A stretch of 64,000 nt of DNA from Macrolepiota albuminosa (Eukaryota; Basidiomycota; Agaricomycetes; Agaricales; Agaricaceae). Location: positions 546,258-610,257 of the forward strand of contig JAMWFC010000084.1 in NCBI GenBank assembly GCA_027475525.1, in the 5' to 3' direction. Below the pieces are notes generated by a model, which saw nothing but the letters and a program-made list of their open reading frames with translations, made no database searches and had not been told where the DNA came from. Positions 23,401 through 34,814 of this stretch are shown here, piece by piece. Every line of letters begins with the position of its first letter. Within the stretch, counting starts at the first letter, position 1. The position numbers and the translations under genes are program-made.

Positions 23401-25750
23401 TCCCTCTTGGGACGGCGAATTCCGCCATATAAAAATGCTTAAAGTAGAATGCTGACGTTAATCCTCAGTATACTTCACTTCGTCATGCCCTCAGTCATAT
23501 CGTCTAGTAAGTCCATGACTCTAAAATCGAGATTAGTTCTCATGTCACACCAAGTACCCTTGATGTACCAAGTCCTTTTCCAGAGACAGCTACAATGCAT
23601 TGTCAGGCAAATTGAGCACCTCGAGGCACGCATAGAGGCTTTAGAACGTGCGAAGGACACAAATCCAGTAGGTCTACTACCTAGTTGCTACCATGGGCCA
23701 ACAAAATTGATTAGCGGTGATTAGAAAAGCTTTCACATCGTTGGTCTTTTTCTTTGCTTTCTGCTGTATCGATTGGCCGACTTGATTTTTAGAATTCGTC
23801 CACAACCCTTCAGCAACTCCCCTAAAAACCCCCAGAGGACTTTTACGGACCTAAGAATTTTCCTAGCCATTCTCCCTTCGCTTGTAGTTCCCACTCGTTG
23901 AGTCTTTTTGATACAAATCGCTTCTGTCGCTTCTTGTATATAGTACTTTGTCTAATTGTATCGCCCTACTTCCGTCTCCTTGGATGCTGTGACGCAGGTA
24001 GATATGAGTAAAGAATGTCCTGACGGTATTTTGTGCGTTTTTTCTGGATTCCAAGTCGGCAGACACTGACTCGAGGCTCCAAATATCCACTTTCCGGGCG
24101 CTTTCCGTGATTGTAATTTTTTGCTGAAATTTCTAGCACGTTTGTTTCTCAAGACCTATGGATCGGTTGCATGCTCACCGCAAAGATTACGAGTGGACAA
24201 AATTCGCAAATCATGTATCTTCCAAAAGATCGTTCCATCCCTTATCCCTGGTTTTGGTGATCGTATTCATCGTGCCTCGTATTGTGACTGTACTAAAGCC
24301 TTATCGCGACCTTTAAATCATTCAGTTCCAAGAAGGCGTCAAGAGAGATATGATTGCGCACTGACTGTCAGGAAATTTGGGCCAAGATTTTCCTTAGCCT
24401 GGATCGGTATAGGTTTACCTGATGCTCGCAGCTCGTTGGATATCTGGGTGGAAGTAAGAGGATTAATTCAGCTGAGACCTGGCGTCTTCAACGAGTTTCA
24501 TGCGAAGCAAGTCATATTCTGTGAGAAAACACTGTCTCCATTTAATCAGCTATGTACAGGAAAGATGTTTCTCACCTGGTTTCCGGGGGTGGCCACAATA
24601 AGGCTGAAGTAAGAGAATAGTAAGTCATTGGCATCCAGCTTGCTTGAAAGACTGTGGTGGATTCTTAAGGAACGATTCTTAGATCAAGGAATCTTGAAAT
24701 GGTCTTTAGTATAGGTGTTTGCCTCGTGGTGCGTTACGTGAGTATCAATCAAGTGAGACGTCAACGTTGCACCAACGACTGGCGGATATTAGAAGGCGAG
24801 GACGCTGTTGACTGGCAACGAGGTATAAAGCATCCTACTAAACTAAGTTTAATAATCATACAAACAACATGTGGAGGACAGGAGGATGTCGTAAGGAGTT
24901 TGATATTTGTTCCGAACCTAAGGCCTAAGGCCTAATCGGTTAGTGCTCTTGTTCTTTCCAGATATAAATGTGTGTCGTAAGTTGACAAATCGGGACAGAT
25001 TATACATCATACATCTGGCAAGTGTGGGCCGCGTAACCATCAGTACTACATACCCCTGTAGCTCGGAGAACAAGGTTTCTTCATGATCAAGAACAGCTGA
25101 GTCCTAGCACGATGGCTTGAGAGTAGATGTAGTAGTACCCAACATTCTGGACGATCTGAGATACGGGCTGCTTGTTGAGTCCCTCGTTACTGCTCTCACG
25201 CTCGCCGATTCCACGCTAAAGCGGAGTTTGAATCCCCCCTGAAATGGACTCCACGCGACCCACACGACGCGTGGCGTCTTTCACCCCTTTATTTTGATCA
25301 ATCTATTCTTTTTTCTCACGTTTTATAGGGTGCTTTTCGGGAGGAGGGGAGGAAGAGGTTAGAGGGGGATAAGGAAATAGTGAAGCCGAAAGGACGACAA
25401 CCCAGACAGAACAACCACAGCGGGCGAGATAAGGCAAGGCAACACACACCACGGGAGGTCGCGACAACGCGCGTACACGAACACAAGGGCAGAACATAGG
25501 ACATGACAAGGTTGAACCCGCCACAACACACAACACACCAAACCAGGAAAACCCCCCATGTCCTACCTGGATCAGTTTGTGATGTGACCTCGTCTACACC
25601 CACGCCACAACAAAATCTGCGAGGGAAGTTCTAATCCACAACGCTAAAACACTCGCACATCACCATTACGATACGACTACACACACACAGCGTAGAGTAC
25701 CAGAGTTACTTTACCCCCTCCCCTTAGCCCTGTGTCGCTTGCCGGCGGTA
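20441..25750. other. Long host stretch with no convincing gene
   Basis: Base composition is host-like (CpG present), but open frames are short, scattered on both strands and without recognisable domains. The longest are 22614-22988 (+), 23449-23724 (+, with a short coiled-coil-like QIEHLEARIEALERAKD) and 24121-24612 (+, 164 codons). Either this is intergenic DNA with decayed material, or it holds intron-rich genes that I could not assemble. A purine/CA-rich section lies at 25320-25700. Confidence 0.5.
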
Positions 25751-25756
25751 AAAATA

Positions 25757-26090
25757 GAATTAATTCATTCTCCAGACTATGAAGAGCGCCTGCAAGCGGC
25801 TATTGAAGGTGTCAATGAGAGGTACTATTGATCTTCTGCAGTTCCTCAGGATCTCAGGTGACTCTTTGTAGCCTCAATGGCTCTTCCCTTTCAGGTCAAT
25901 ACAAATACCCTCAGTGACAGAGCATGTAGAGATTACGAATCACACTGCAAGTGGTTACAAGAGTGCCAATTCTTGTCCACCAAGCAGATTGTGCTTCTTG
26001 CCTGGGCAGACAAAGCAGCCGTGTCTAGGCAACCTTTATCTAACAGGCTAAGGAAATTGGTGGTCTTGCTAATCTACCTAATCTTGCTGG
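25757..26090 (+). pseudogene. Transposase DNA-binding (psq/Tc5 HTH) relic
   Basis: The frame reads SPDYEERLQAAIEGVNERYY, a stop, then a downstream open part containing FQVNTNTLSDRACRDYESH and QFLSTKQIVLLAWADKAAVS. EERLQAAIEGV plus QFLS..QE..L..W resembles the helix-turn-helix start of pogo/Tc5 (CENP-B-like) transposases. The catalytic domain is absent, so this is an N-terminal remnant about 250 bp upstream of the CLN3 gene. Confidence 0.4.
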
Positions 26091-26347
26091 TCTATCCACC
26101 GAAATCACTTCGGGTACGATATCCTTCTACTGCATCATATTTATTAGTCCTGACACATATAAACCTTCTATCCATGGTTAGTATTTGACATTCACCAGTG
26201 TGGCAACTTGGTAAAATAATGGCTGACTAGTATTTCGAAACAAGACTCTGTGACCATCTGTCACGTCAGACTGAAAGTAGTAATGCCAGCCAAAGTTAAT
26301 TTCAGAATTGTCGTTTAACTTTACTCGCTTGGTGATATGCGAAGTGC

Positions 26348-28477
26348 ATGCTAACTCCCTCTGGTACATCATCTGCTATACGAAATTCGCTCTCTACAGC
26401 ACCCATCTTATCGGAAAATTTTGAAATGCGACCGTTAGATAATGTCTCTGTGGGACCCGTCGCTATCGAGCGTTCGTCCGGGGTAGACGACGACGAGCTA
26501 TCACAGATCGCAAGGGACGAGAAAGGTACTGTTTGACGAGTACTAACATCCTATATTGCACAGCGACTCTGTAGTGCTGACAAACGTTCAATTTATACAG
26601 GGCACGAACGAGGGCTTTATTGGAGACTTGGAGTATCTTTCTTTCTTTTTGGTCTTCTCAACAACGGTAAGTAAGCATTTGATTTACAATCCCTCATTAA
26701 GGAATGACATTATCGTATGCTCAGTTCTCTACGTCATCATACTTTCTGCCGCCTTAGACCTTGTACCACCTTCAACCCCCAAAGGAATAATCGCCTTTGT
26801 TAACATCGCCCCCGCTCTAGTTGCCAAGATTGGATGGCCTTATCTATTGAAGGGTCGTATACGATACACGAAACGTCTCATAGGGTGTTGCTTGCTTAGT
26901 TCCGCTGGGATGATTGTACGCCCTGGGTCTTTTCTTCTCTCAGCGTACCTGATTGCTTTTCAAGGTCGTTGCCGCTTTTGATAGTCTCAATATGCGGCTT
27001 CTTGGGATTAGTCTTGCGTCTTTCTCATCAGGTAGAGTACTCTGCCCGTCGACGTGTGGATACTCAGCTAAACCCTCTGGTATTACTAGGTTTGGGCGAG
27101 TTAACTTTCTTACAACTGTCGACTACGTATGCCCCACCTTCCGTCGCTGGCCGTAGTGTTGGGTAATCTGCACTTTCTGGTCTTGGAACCGCAATAATCA
27201 GACGCGTTTAGGTATTTTGCCTCTGGAACCGGAGCGGCCGGTCTCGTTGGTGCGTTTCTTTGGTGGGAGGTTCGAAGTTTGGGCGTGCGAATTGGCGTTG
27301 GGCTCTCATCAGTGCGCGTTACATTGCTTTTTGAAATCTTCTCGCTGACATCGTGTTGTTTAGATTATGCCCTGGATCATACCGATCACGTATTTTTTCC
27401 TATTACCCCACAGTTCTGCCTTCCTCTATGCTGCGTCTCCGTCACTAGATGAAAACGCAACGATGCCTGCGGAAGACTACGACGTAGCATACACGTCACT
27501 GCCTGCAACGGAGGATGAGGCAGAAGAGGAGGCGAGTTCTACGTCTTCTGGTCCCAAACGGGTAGTATCGTTATCTGCGAATGATAAATGGCGTCTAGTC
27601 AAGCCTTTATTGATTAAGTATATGCTACCTCTATGTGAGTGGATTTCTACGGTCTGGAGTTACCGATCTCACGCCCTGCTCTAGTCATCGTTTACCTGGT
27701 ATGTGAAAGGTGTCGCATTTCCAGAAATTCACTGACATATCATAGTTCGAATACACGATTAACCAAGTACGTATGGTATTCGTGTGGTTTACCAATGCTC
27801 TTAAGAGACTGTTAGGGAATCGCTCCGACCCTCCTCTATCCTGTACCCAATGCCAAGGATCACCCTATTCTCAACAAGCTCATTCACAGTGTCCGTGATT
27901 ACTATCCACTCTGGCAAGTACGTCTGTGACCAGCTCCTTATCTTGCCAATCTTATTTCGATGGACTTTTTCAACAGCTCGTGTACCAGACAACCGTCTTC
28001 TTGTCCCGATCCTCCATTACATTAGGTATACCGCCCCTTCCAGCCGGTCTGCTTTCTCTTCCCGCTGTTCTCCAGGCCTTGATCTTTACTATATTGGCTT
28101 TTGAGTCTGCTGTAGGGTTGTTCCCAGGAGACGATGGCGCTGTAAGCATTATAACCGTATTTCTGCTCATCAGCCTTGAAGGTGTCTGTGGTGGTCTTGC
28201 GTAGTGCGTCCTTTCTATAGTGTTGAACGTTTATCTTGACTGGACATTCACTCTCATCAGCGTGAATGTGTTCTACCGTATAAATCAGGAACGCCTAGAC
28301 TCACAGAGTGCCCATGACGTCGAACGCACCAAGCAGGAAAGGGAGTTCAGGATTGGCTCAATTGGGTTCGCTGATTCGTGTGGGATTTTGTTTGCGGCGG
28401 TAATTGCTGTGCCGACGGAGGTTACGCTGTGCAGGGCACAGATCAGCAGAGGCAAGACGCTTTGTCAAGGCTTGTAG
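26348..28477 (+). CDS. btn1: CLN3/battenin family lysosomal (vacuolar) membrane protein
   Basis: Twelve exons: 26348-26525, 26601-26666, 26725-26915, 26965-27031, 27090-27162, 27212-27311, 27364-27634, 27685-27698, 27746-27766, 27816-27917, 27977-28203, 28261-28477. All junctions are GT-AG and sum to 509 codons (508 aa). Family hallmarks are LFGLLNNVLYVIILSAALDL, LASFSSGLGELTFLQLS, YLFEYTINQG, YQTTVFLSRSSITLG, EGVCGGLAYVNVFYRIN and REFRIG...FADSCGI. About ten hydrophobic segments start near residue 67, with an acidic cytosolic loop (EDEAEEEASS). Yeast Btn1/Yhc3 affects vacuolar pH and arginine transport; human CLN3 underlies Batten disease. ATG 26348 is the first in frame; an internal ATG near 26426 is an alternative. 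Confidence 0.93.
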
Positions 28478-28841
28478 AATTACACATGTATGTCCACGTT
28501 TCATTACCATAATCTTAATAAATCTTTTTTCAATATCTGTTGAATGATGTTGCCTGATTGTATCGTATGCTAGTATCGAATATAGCTCGTTTTCAGACGC
28601 AGGGCGGAAATCGGTGCACTACAACAAAACGTTGCTGGGGTATCTTAAGGACGTCCCTCGGCTGTGAGGTCCGTTATCAAAGATTCATCTCTTTTGAACC
28701 CAAAAGCATCCTTGCAGAATGCTTGCGGCGAACGAGATATGATAGAAAGATACTCAAGGACTGTCTTCCCATTGCCATGGGTTCATGTACGTCATTCGAA
28801 GACTGGTACAGTATCTTGTGACCGCATCAACTGGCGACGCC
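28478..28841. other. Convergent intergenic region between the CLN3 gene and the methyltransferase gene
   Basis: The two stop codons face each other 364 bp apart. It should hold both 3' UTRs and polyadenylation sites. An AATAAA-like run (TTAATAAATC near 28514-28523) lies downstream of the CLN3 stop. Confidence 0.6.
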
Positions 28842-30121
28842 CTACTTCTTCTGCGACCACGTCATGTACACCTGTAGGTAGACGTTCCTTAAAGGGTCTT
28901 CGGCTTCTCGAAATATTTCCTCCCTCAGACCGGAATTCATATCAATATCATCGTCCAACCACTGGAGGGTCTTTGACTTTGCCAAAGCTTGACAGAAAGA
29001 TGTCCAGATTACTTGCCCCATCCACTGGGTATTGGGGTCTGAGTGATTTGATGATGCTTGAGTCCTCCATTGTAGTCACACTATTTGAGGGACTTACCAC
29101 CTCTATCTTTGCCGTTTGTATAACACCTAATTCCGATGTTGTGGACTTGACTTAGAGAAGGATCGAGAAATCACTAATGGTCCACACAAGTAACTCATAG
29201 AAGGGACTCACGAAAAGGTTCCCAATCCTTTGAGGACTGGGTAGAGTGATGAAGCGGCAAATATATCGATGTTTCTAGACCTTGAGTATGAGAGGAGCTT
29301 CTCATTGAACACCCTTAGGGACGGCCCCAGGTCCTGAGGTGTATCATCATAAAGATGACCATCTGCGTCCTCGATCCAGAGCCATCCTCCAGGTTTCAGG
29401 AGAGATATGACAATTTCGAGTACCTTTTTCCAATCTGGGAGCTGAGGGGAGAGATGATTACACCGCCGTAAAGCGATGATAAAAGACATACGTGCGGAAA
29501 GACGAAGCGTGCATGAATAATATCAAAACTTTCTGGTTCAAAGGGTAGTTGATTCGTGATATCAAGTTGTTGGAATTGCATATTTGAAGGTAAGGGACGT
29601 GGCGGTAATGGAGATTTGTCAACTGCAATGACTGTGGCTTCAGGATATGTCTGTGCAGCTTGAATGGCCCTTTGTAGAATATTGAAAAGTATGACTGCAC
29701 GCTACAGAGTAGACATACCAGGCACCACTTCCACAGCTATCGACGGAATTGGTGAGCCTATGACTTCTAGAGTCAGTCAAATTTGACAATGCCTCACCCA
29801 AGCTCAAGAATTTGCTGAATGTTTTGGACGGGTGGGCACAAGGTAAGCTTATGGCTCAGGTAAGCGTCGATTCCCTTGTGCATTTCATCTAACCTTTTTT
29901 TTAATGTTAACAAAAGTTAGCCTAAGTACGGCTTTGATAGAAGGTAGAAACAAAATCACCTCTCCCATTCTGAAGCAGTGTTCTAGCGTTGGATGAGCAT
30001 CACGTACCACAAGAAATTTTGAACTGACTGTCAAGTAATATAGCTCGCCGGTCTCATTGAGTGCAGGAGTTGAATCAGTTACCGCCATTGCTTTACAAAA
30101 CGGCGGGTTACCGCAATTCAT
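28842..30121 (-). CDS. SAM-dependent class I methyltransferase
   Basis: Eight exons (minus): 30121-30029, 29982-29960, 29893-29798, 29736-29719, 29669-29492, 29441-29212, 29150-29127, 29064-28842. All are GT-AG and close at 295 codons (294 aa). Motif I (SAM-binding) is LELGCGSGAWAIQAA near residue 70. Next come TVIAVDKSPLPPRPLP (motif post-I acidic strand), DIIHARFVF and LKPGGWLWIEDADG. The C-terminus ends VYMTWSQKK, and the DPNTQW...SFCQAL..SKTL segment resembles small methyltransferases common in mushroom-forming fungi. The substrate cannot be read from sequence. Exons of 23, 18 and 24 nt are unusually short; the last two junctions are the least certain. Confidence 0.82.
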
Positions 30122-30677
30122 TTTATACTATCTTTGAGCTCGAAACATTTCCGTTCACACGCTGAGCCCATGAGAAAAAGGCATGTGGACACTTTCCCAT
30201 TAAAATTGAAGAGAGATGATCGGAACTTGCGGTTCCAGTATCTCAATAGCCCATTCAAAATTAAGGAATGTACTAATTAAAATTGAAGAGAGATGATCGG
30301 AACTTGCGGTTCCAGTATCTCAATAGCCCATTCAAAATTAAGGAATGTACTAACCAAAATGGCTTCTTTTGTCTGATCAAGTTCGTACCGTCTCCGGCAA
30401 CAATGCTTTATCCTGACATTAAGTCTAGAGTATAGCTGCAGGAGCCAGTGGGCTGGCGCCCAGTAGCATGTTGGGGGAATTCTGCGTCAGCTCCGAACCG
30501 GAAGAATCAACGTACGTGAATTTTCGCATAACGTTATGACGACCATGTGAAGCTCGCAACATGTGCAAAGAGCTCAATTCAATGCCCTACATTGAATACT
30601 GCTGGTTACTTATCTCATAGGATGAATGAAAATCGAGACTGATTGGCACCTCGCGCAATATTTGGCGGAAATTTACA
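30122..30677. other. Methyltransferase upstream region, host flank of the LINE
   Basis: No coding frame is seen. It contains an exact 77-bp tandem duplication (30199-30352) and ends at the LINE target duplication. Confidence 0.5.
30199..30352. repeat. Exact 77-bp tandem duplication
   Basis: 30199-30275 and 30276-30352 are identical as read. This is one of seven such duplications with the same period in the window, and a probable assembly artefact. Confidence 0.85.
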
Positions 30678-30692
30678 GTGAACACCGTTATT
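30678..30692. repeat. Target-site duplication of the LINE, left copy
   Basis: GTGAACACCGTTATT here is repeated at 49501-49515. The LINE poly-A tail (a T-run to 30717) abuts it. Confidence 0.9.
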
Positions 30693-30775
30693 TTTTTTTT
30701 TTTTTTTTTTTTTTTTTGGCGGAGCGTTATCTTTCAAATAGCATTCAACAACTAACAAGTGTGCCCCTTCGGGGT
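30693..30775 (-). other. LINE 3' terminus with poly-A tail
   Basis: On the minus strand the 3' UTR continues from 36905 (after removing copia-2) into GATAACGCTCCGCC followed by about 25 A. The first 5 bases next to copia-2 (30771-30775, GGGGT) are its target duplication. Confidence 0.85.
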
Positions 30776-31074
30776 TGTAGTCCCGGAACCTCTATGTATA
30801 CTCTATATAGACACGAGTACGGTGAGCCTCAGTGTTGAATGATAGACGAAAGAAACAACTAATCATTACCTATATAGACACGAGTACGGTGCTATATAAC
30901 GTAGTACAAGTTCATTAGAAAAGGAAAAATAAGCGTAGAGCAAAATACTTACAGCCTCAGTGTTGAATGATAGACGAAAGAAACAACTGAGGCTGCAAGT
31001 ATGTAATCGACAGATAATAGAGCGTAGTTCACGTGATCGATTGGAAGCGCAGAAACAGACCTATCAGGTCAACA
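30776..31074 (-). repeat. 3' LTR of copia-2
   Basis: 299 bp. It matches 36601-36899 except for eight transitions. Internal near-duplicates (TATATAGACACGAGTACGGTG twice; GCCTCAGTGTTGAATGATAG twice) are present in both LTRs, so they predate insertion. Confidence 0.92.
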
Positions 31075-31114
31075 CAACCCCATCGGCGCAGAAGTGAGAT
31101 CAAAAAGGAGTAAA

Positions 31115-32812
31115 TTAGCAAGAAACAAGACCTAATTGTGTAACAAAGCGGTCATGGAGCAAGCAAGAAAGAGGTTTAGTCAGAATGTCTGCGGTCATGC
31201 TGTCGGTGGGAACCCAAATCGGTTCAAATGAACCCGAAGATATATGTTCACGTATAAAGTGATGGCGGATGTTGATATGTTTGTATCGGGAAGCTGTCAA
31301 ATCGGATTTTGCAATATCGATCGTGCTTTTATTGTTGCAAAGAATCGGGAAAGGATTTGGTGCTGGAAGACGAAGTGAAGTTAACAATAATCGAATCCAG
31401 ATAGCTTCCCGCATTGCATGAGACATCGACATGTATTCTGCCTCAGTCGACGATAAGGCAACAGTTCGTTGTCGCACCGAAGACCACGACACAAGACTTG
31501 AATATAAGAAAAATGCATAGCTGGAGACGCTCCGTCGAGTATTCGGGTCTGAGGCCCAGTCGGCATCGACAAAACCACATCCAGTTGGTAGTAACAATCG
31601 AACCGGTTGAGTTTCCGAATGTGATGGTGAGAAGTTGTATTCCAACGTGAGGTCCATAGTGCCTGCCAGGTATCGAAGGACTCCCTTTGCTGTGAGTAAG
31701 TGTCCACGAGTCGGGTTTGAGTTGTACTGTCCAAGACTCATTGCAGTGAATGCCAAATCAGGACGTGTACACAGGCTTAAGTATAAGATTGAACCGACAA
31801 GGCGTTGGTAATGAATTTTTATGTCGTTATCACCAATGTCTGGTAGTGAGTTTGGCGGAGGGTCCGGGATTGAATGTAATGGATGATAAAGTGGCACAGC
31901 TGATGTCTTGGCATTGAGTAAGTTGTAGGTAGACAAGAGGTTGGTTACATAACCCTTTTGTGAAAGCCATAGTTTCCGTTGACCTCTATCACGATCAATC
32001 CATATACCCAAGTATAAAGACGTGGCACCCAAATCAATAACTTCGAAACATTTGTTGAGTTCACGGATGAGCCAATCGTATAACGGAACTGAGTTGGTGG
32101 CATTTAGTCCATCATCAACATGGACGCATACGATAATAAGGAGTGCTGTGCCATCAGAAGGCATAGGAATGACAGGATCTGGAGGAGTATTGAAGTAACC
32201 CATGAAAACCGCATGATCAACTTCGCAACGTGTGAGGCCAAGGTTTTCAAGGGCTTGTCAGAGTATGGTATACCATTCATGGGAAGATTGTTTGAGTCCG
32301 TATAGGGCTCATAACAAACGATACGAAGAAGTAGGATCAGCTTCTGGAAAGCCCAGAATCTGTTTGCAGTATACCTCATGCGAGAGCGGTGCATTCAAAA
32401 ATGCGGTTTTAACATCAAAGGTAAAAAGATGGAGGTCATTCCTGGCTGCGTAAGCAAGAGTTATCCGGATACTGGTCATCTTCGCAACCGGTGCATAAGT
32501 GGTGCCATAGTCTTCAGGCCGTTGGCTAAAGCCTTGAGCTACCAATCGAGCCTTTTCTTTGCCACGTATGATTTCACCATTGGCATCCAATTTGTATGCG
32601 TAAACCCATTGTACACCAATAGGTTTGCAACCAGGAGGTAACGTTGTGATTTGAAAAACTCCTTGTGACCTTAAGCTTTCCACTTCTCGTCTCATCGCAT
32701 TGTGCCAAACATCAGCATCAGGATGCCTCATTGCTTCATAATAATGATCTGGCGCCTTTGACAGATCCAGGGTTAGTCTTGAAAGGTAAAGGATTCGGGC
32801 CGTAAGTGACAA
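31115..32812 (-). pseudogene. copia-2 RT-RNase H
   Basis: RT: WHNAMRREVESL, GVQWVYAYKLDANGEI, FDVKTAFLNAPLS, LYGLKQSSHEW, VHVDDGLNAT (intact DD box). RNase H: GFVDADWASDPNTRRS, LSSTEAEYMSMSHAMREAIW, and ADILTKPLS at the end. Two in-frame TGA codons (32309-32311 and 32258-32260) sit where Arg CGA is expected. The RT start is shifted by one base from the upstream integrase frame near 32770. Otherwise the domain is well preserved, so inactivation is recent relative to copia-1. Confidence 0.85.
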
Positions 32813-34697
32813 GAGCCTTATATTCCGCTATGACAGCTCGTTCGAGAAAGGAGGGATCGTCAAAGGTCTGAGTGAACATCGCTGTTGTAAGAAGGGAGGT
32901 GAAGTCGTTGATGGCCAATGCATTCTGATCAGGTAGGACTGTACGAGCGGCCTGATTGGATCGTAACTGAATAAGACGTTCATTGCAAGCAACAATTTTT
33001 TCATTGTAAAGACGACCCTTCTCTGTCATTCGGGTATTTCGACGTGGGCGCAGTTCGGGTGAGTGGTTCATAGAGACTGATTGAGGTTCATGAAGGATTA
33101 CCGGAGATAATGAAGTCGGTGGTGCCAAGTCTGGGCGAGCAATTGGAACAGACAGAGTTGGTGATGGAGAATTAATGTGGGATAAAGATTGATCAAGTTG
33201 TGGTGATGCTGGTGGAGAGCAAGAACGTTGTCGAACATTGTTGGAACAAAGGGAGCCTGGGACTGATTCATCAAAGATGACATCCCGAGAGAAGAAATAC
33301 TTCCCATGTAAATCACGAACCCACCAGCCAATACAATTTTCATCATACCCAACAAATATAGCTTCGAATCGACGCCCTGATCCCTTATTACAAATCTCGG
33401 CTGGGTATAAGACATAGCAACGACAACCCCATACCCGTAGATGAGATAAGTCATGTTTTGATTTTTCCATGATCTCGTAAGGAGTTACAAGCGAAGGAAG
33501 AGTGGATGTTGGGAGGCGATTGCGAAGGTACTGTGCCATCAATATTGCATCTCCAAGAAACGACAGTGGTAGTCCAGACCAAGCCATCATAGCTTGTGCT
33601 GTATCCTCCAGAGTTCGAATATAACGCTCCGCCTTGCCGTTCTGTTGGTGTGCATATGGAGCTGTATTCTGATGGGTAATTCCGCATGAAATAATATAAT
33701 CTTGAAGATCACCAGCAACAAACTCTTTGGCGTTGTCAGATCGAATGGCCTTCACTCTATTTCCTGATTTTAACTCCCAAGCCACCTCTACTTGCTTGAA
33801 GTGTTTTGTTGCTTGGCCTCTTGTTGATAGAAGAGCTGTACTCCCGAAATTGGAGTAATTGTCAAGGATTGAGTGAAAATAATTTGAGCGACCATTTGAG
33901 AATAAGACAGGGAATGGACCACATGAGTCCATATGCAAAAGGTCACATACTGCTGACGCTCGGTGTTGAAGATTATCAAAAGGGCGAGCTGGTCGTTTCC
34001 CCATAATACAAGGAATGCAATTGTCGTCATTGAATTGTCCAACATATTCAACCCCACTTGTGTAATGCTTTGTCAACATATCTTTTGTCGTATCTCTCCC
34101 AGGATGACCAAATCGTGCATGCCATAATGCTGGTGTGATTTCGAGGCGAGGAAAAGATGAACGCAACACAGCAGGGAATGAGACTTGCGGTATTTGAGGT
34201 TCCGAAGAAGGAAGTACGAAATCGCAAAATAAGAAAGAAAGACGTTGACAAACCGTTGCCTTCATGGTGTGGCCTTGAAGAGAATGATTGGTGGATGGGA
34301 AGAATATGGACGTAGAATCTTTTTCGAATACCAGTTTGAGATCGTTCTCCACCATGGACCCCACCAAAAGTAAATTTATAGGAACATCCGGAGCATGGAG
34401 GCAATCCTTCAACGTGATTATGACATGTTGACCATTGACATGAGTGCAAAAATGAGCTTCTCCACGGGCTATTGTAGAAAGTGTGCCGCAGTTTGCTGTT
34501 CCCACCGGAATAGCACCTTTCTCATCATAAGTCCAAAAATATCGCCTGTCACGGAGAATATGTATAGTGCAGCCCGAATCCAAAATTGCATTGAAGCGAT
34601 TCGAAAAAGATGCCAATGCCAATGATGGCATGGTCTGTGTAAATGTGGAGTAAGGTGAGTCCAATGACTTAGACAGTTCGGCAACGTAGGCAGTCAA
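32736..34697 (-). CDS. copia-2 protease-integrase
   Basis: Protease: FNAILDSGCTIHI. GAG-pre-integrase and zinc part: WHARFGHPGRDTT...CIPCIMGKRPARP. Integrase core: LHMDSCGPF (Asp), AIRSDNAKEF (Asp), QQNGKAERYIRTLED (Glu), then the GKEF-type C-terminal part (VWGCRCYVL, GYDENCIGWWVRDL). The 654 codons are open without interruption. Upstream it is in the same frame as gag, separated by one TGA (34815-34817); downstream it meets RT after a one-base frame change. It would process Gag-Pol and insert the cDNA. Confidence 0.88.
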   Translation of the reverse strand: MTAYVAELSKSLDSPYSTFTQTMPSLALASFSNRFNAILDSGCTIHILRDRRYFWTYDEKGAIPVGTANCGTLSTIARGEAHFCTHVNGQHVIITLKDCLHAPDVPINLLLVGSMVENDLKLVFEKDSTSIFFPSTNHSLQGHTMKATVCQRLSFLFCDFVLPSSEPQIPQVSFPAVLRSSFPRLEITPALWHARFGHPGRDTTKDMLTKHYTSGVEYVGQFNDDNCIPCIMGKRPARPFDNLQHRASAVCDLLHMDSCGPFPVLFSNGRSNYFHSILDNYSNFGSTALLSTRGQATKHFKQVEVAWELKSGNRVKAIRSDNAKEFVAGDLQDYIISCGITHQNTAPYAHQQNGKAERYIRTLEDTAQAMMAWSGLPLSFLGDAILMAQYLRNRLPTSTLPSLVTPYEIMEKSKHDLSHLRVWGCRCYVLYPAEICNKGSGRRFEAIFVGYDENCIGWWVRDLHGKYFFSRDVIFDESVPGSLCSNNVRQRSCSPPASPQLDQSLSHINSPSPTLSVPIARPDLAPPTSLSPVILHEPQSVSMNHSPELRPRRNTRMTEKGRLYNEKIVACNERLIQLRSNQAARTVLPDQNALAINDFTSLLTTAMFTQTFDDPSFLERAVIAEYKALVTYGPNPLPFKTNPGSVKGARSLL

Positions 34698-34814
34698 ATG
34701 GATGTCATTGGAAGCATCATTAGAGGGATTTACATTGGGTTCATCAACCTCATCAACAAAAGGTAACGGAGTAGGTAATTGTTGAGTTTCATCAGCAGCA
34801 ACGTTTGCACGAGG

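Noticed and set aside
25303..25603. Cysteine-rich minus-strand frames that resemble a secreted peptide
   Set aside because: Three overlapping frames are open in a low-complexity CA/GT-rich tract, with no signal peptide, intron or homology cue.
30691..30717. Plain homopolymer microsatellite
   Set aside because: Its position at the LINE 3' end beside a 15-bp target duplication identifies it as the LINE poly-A tail.
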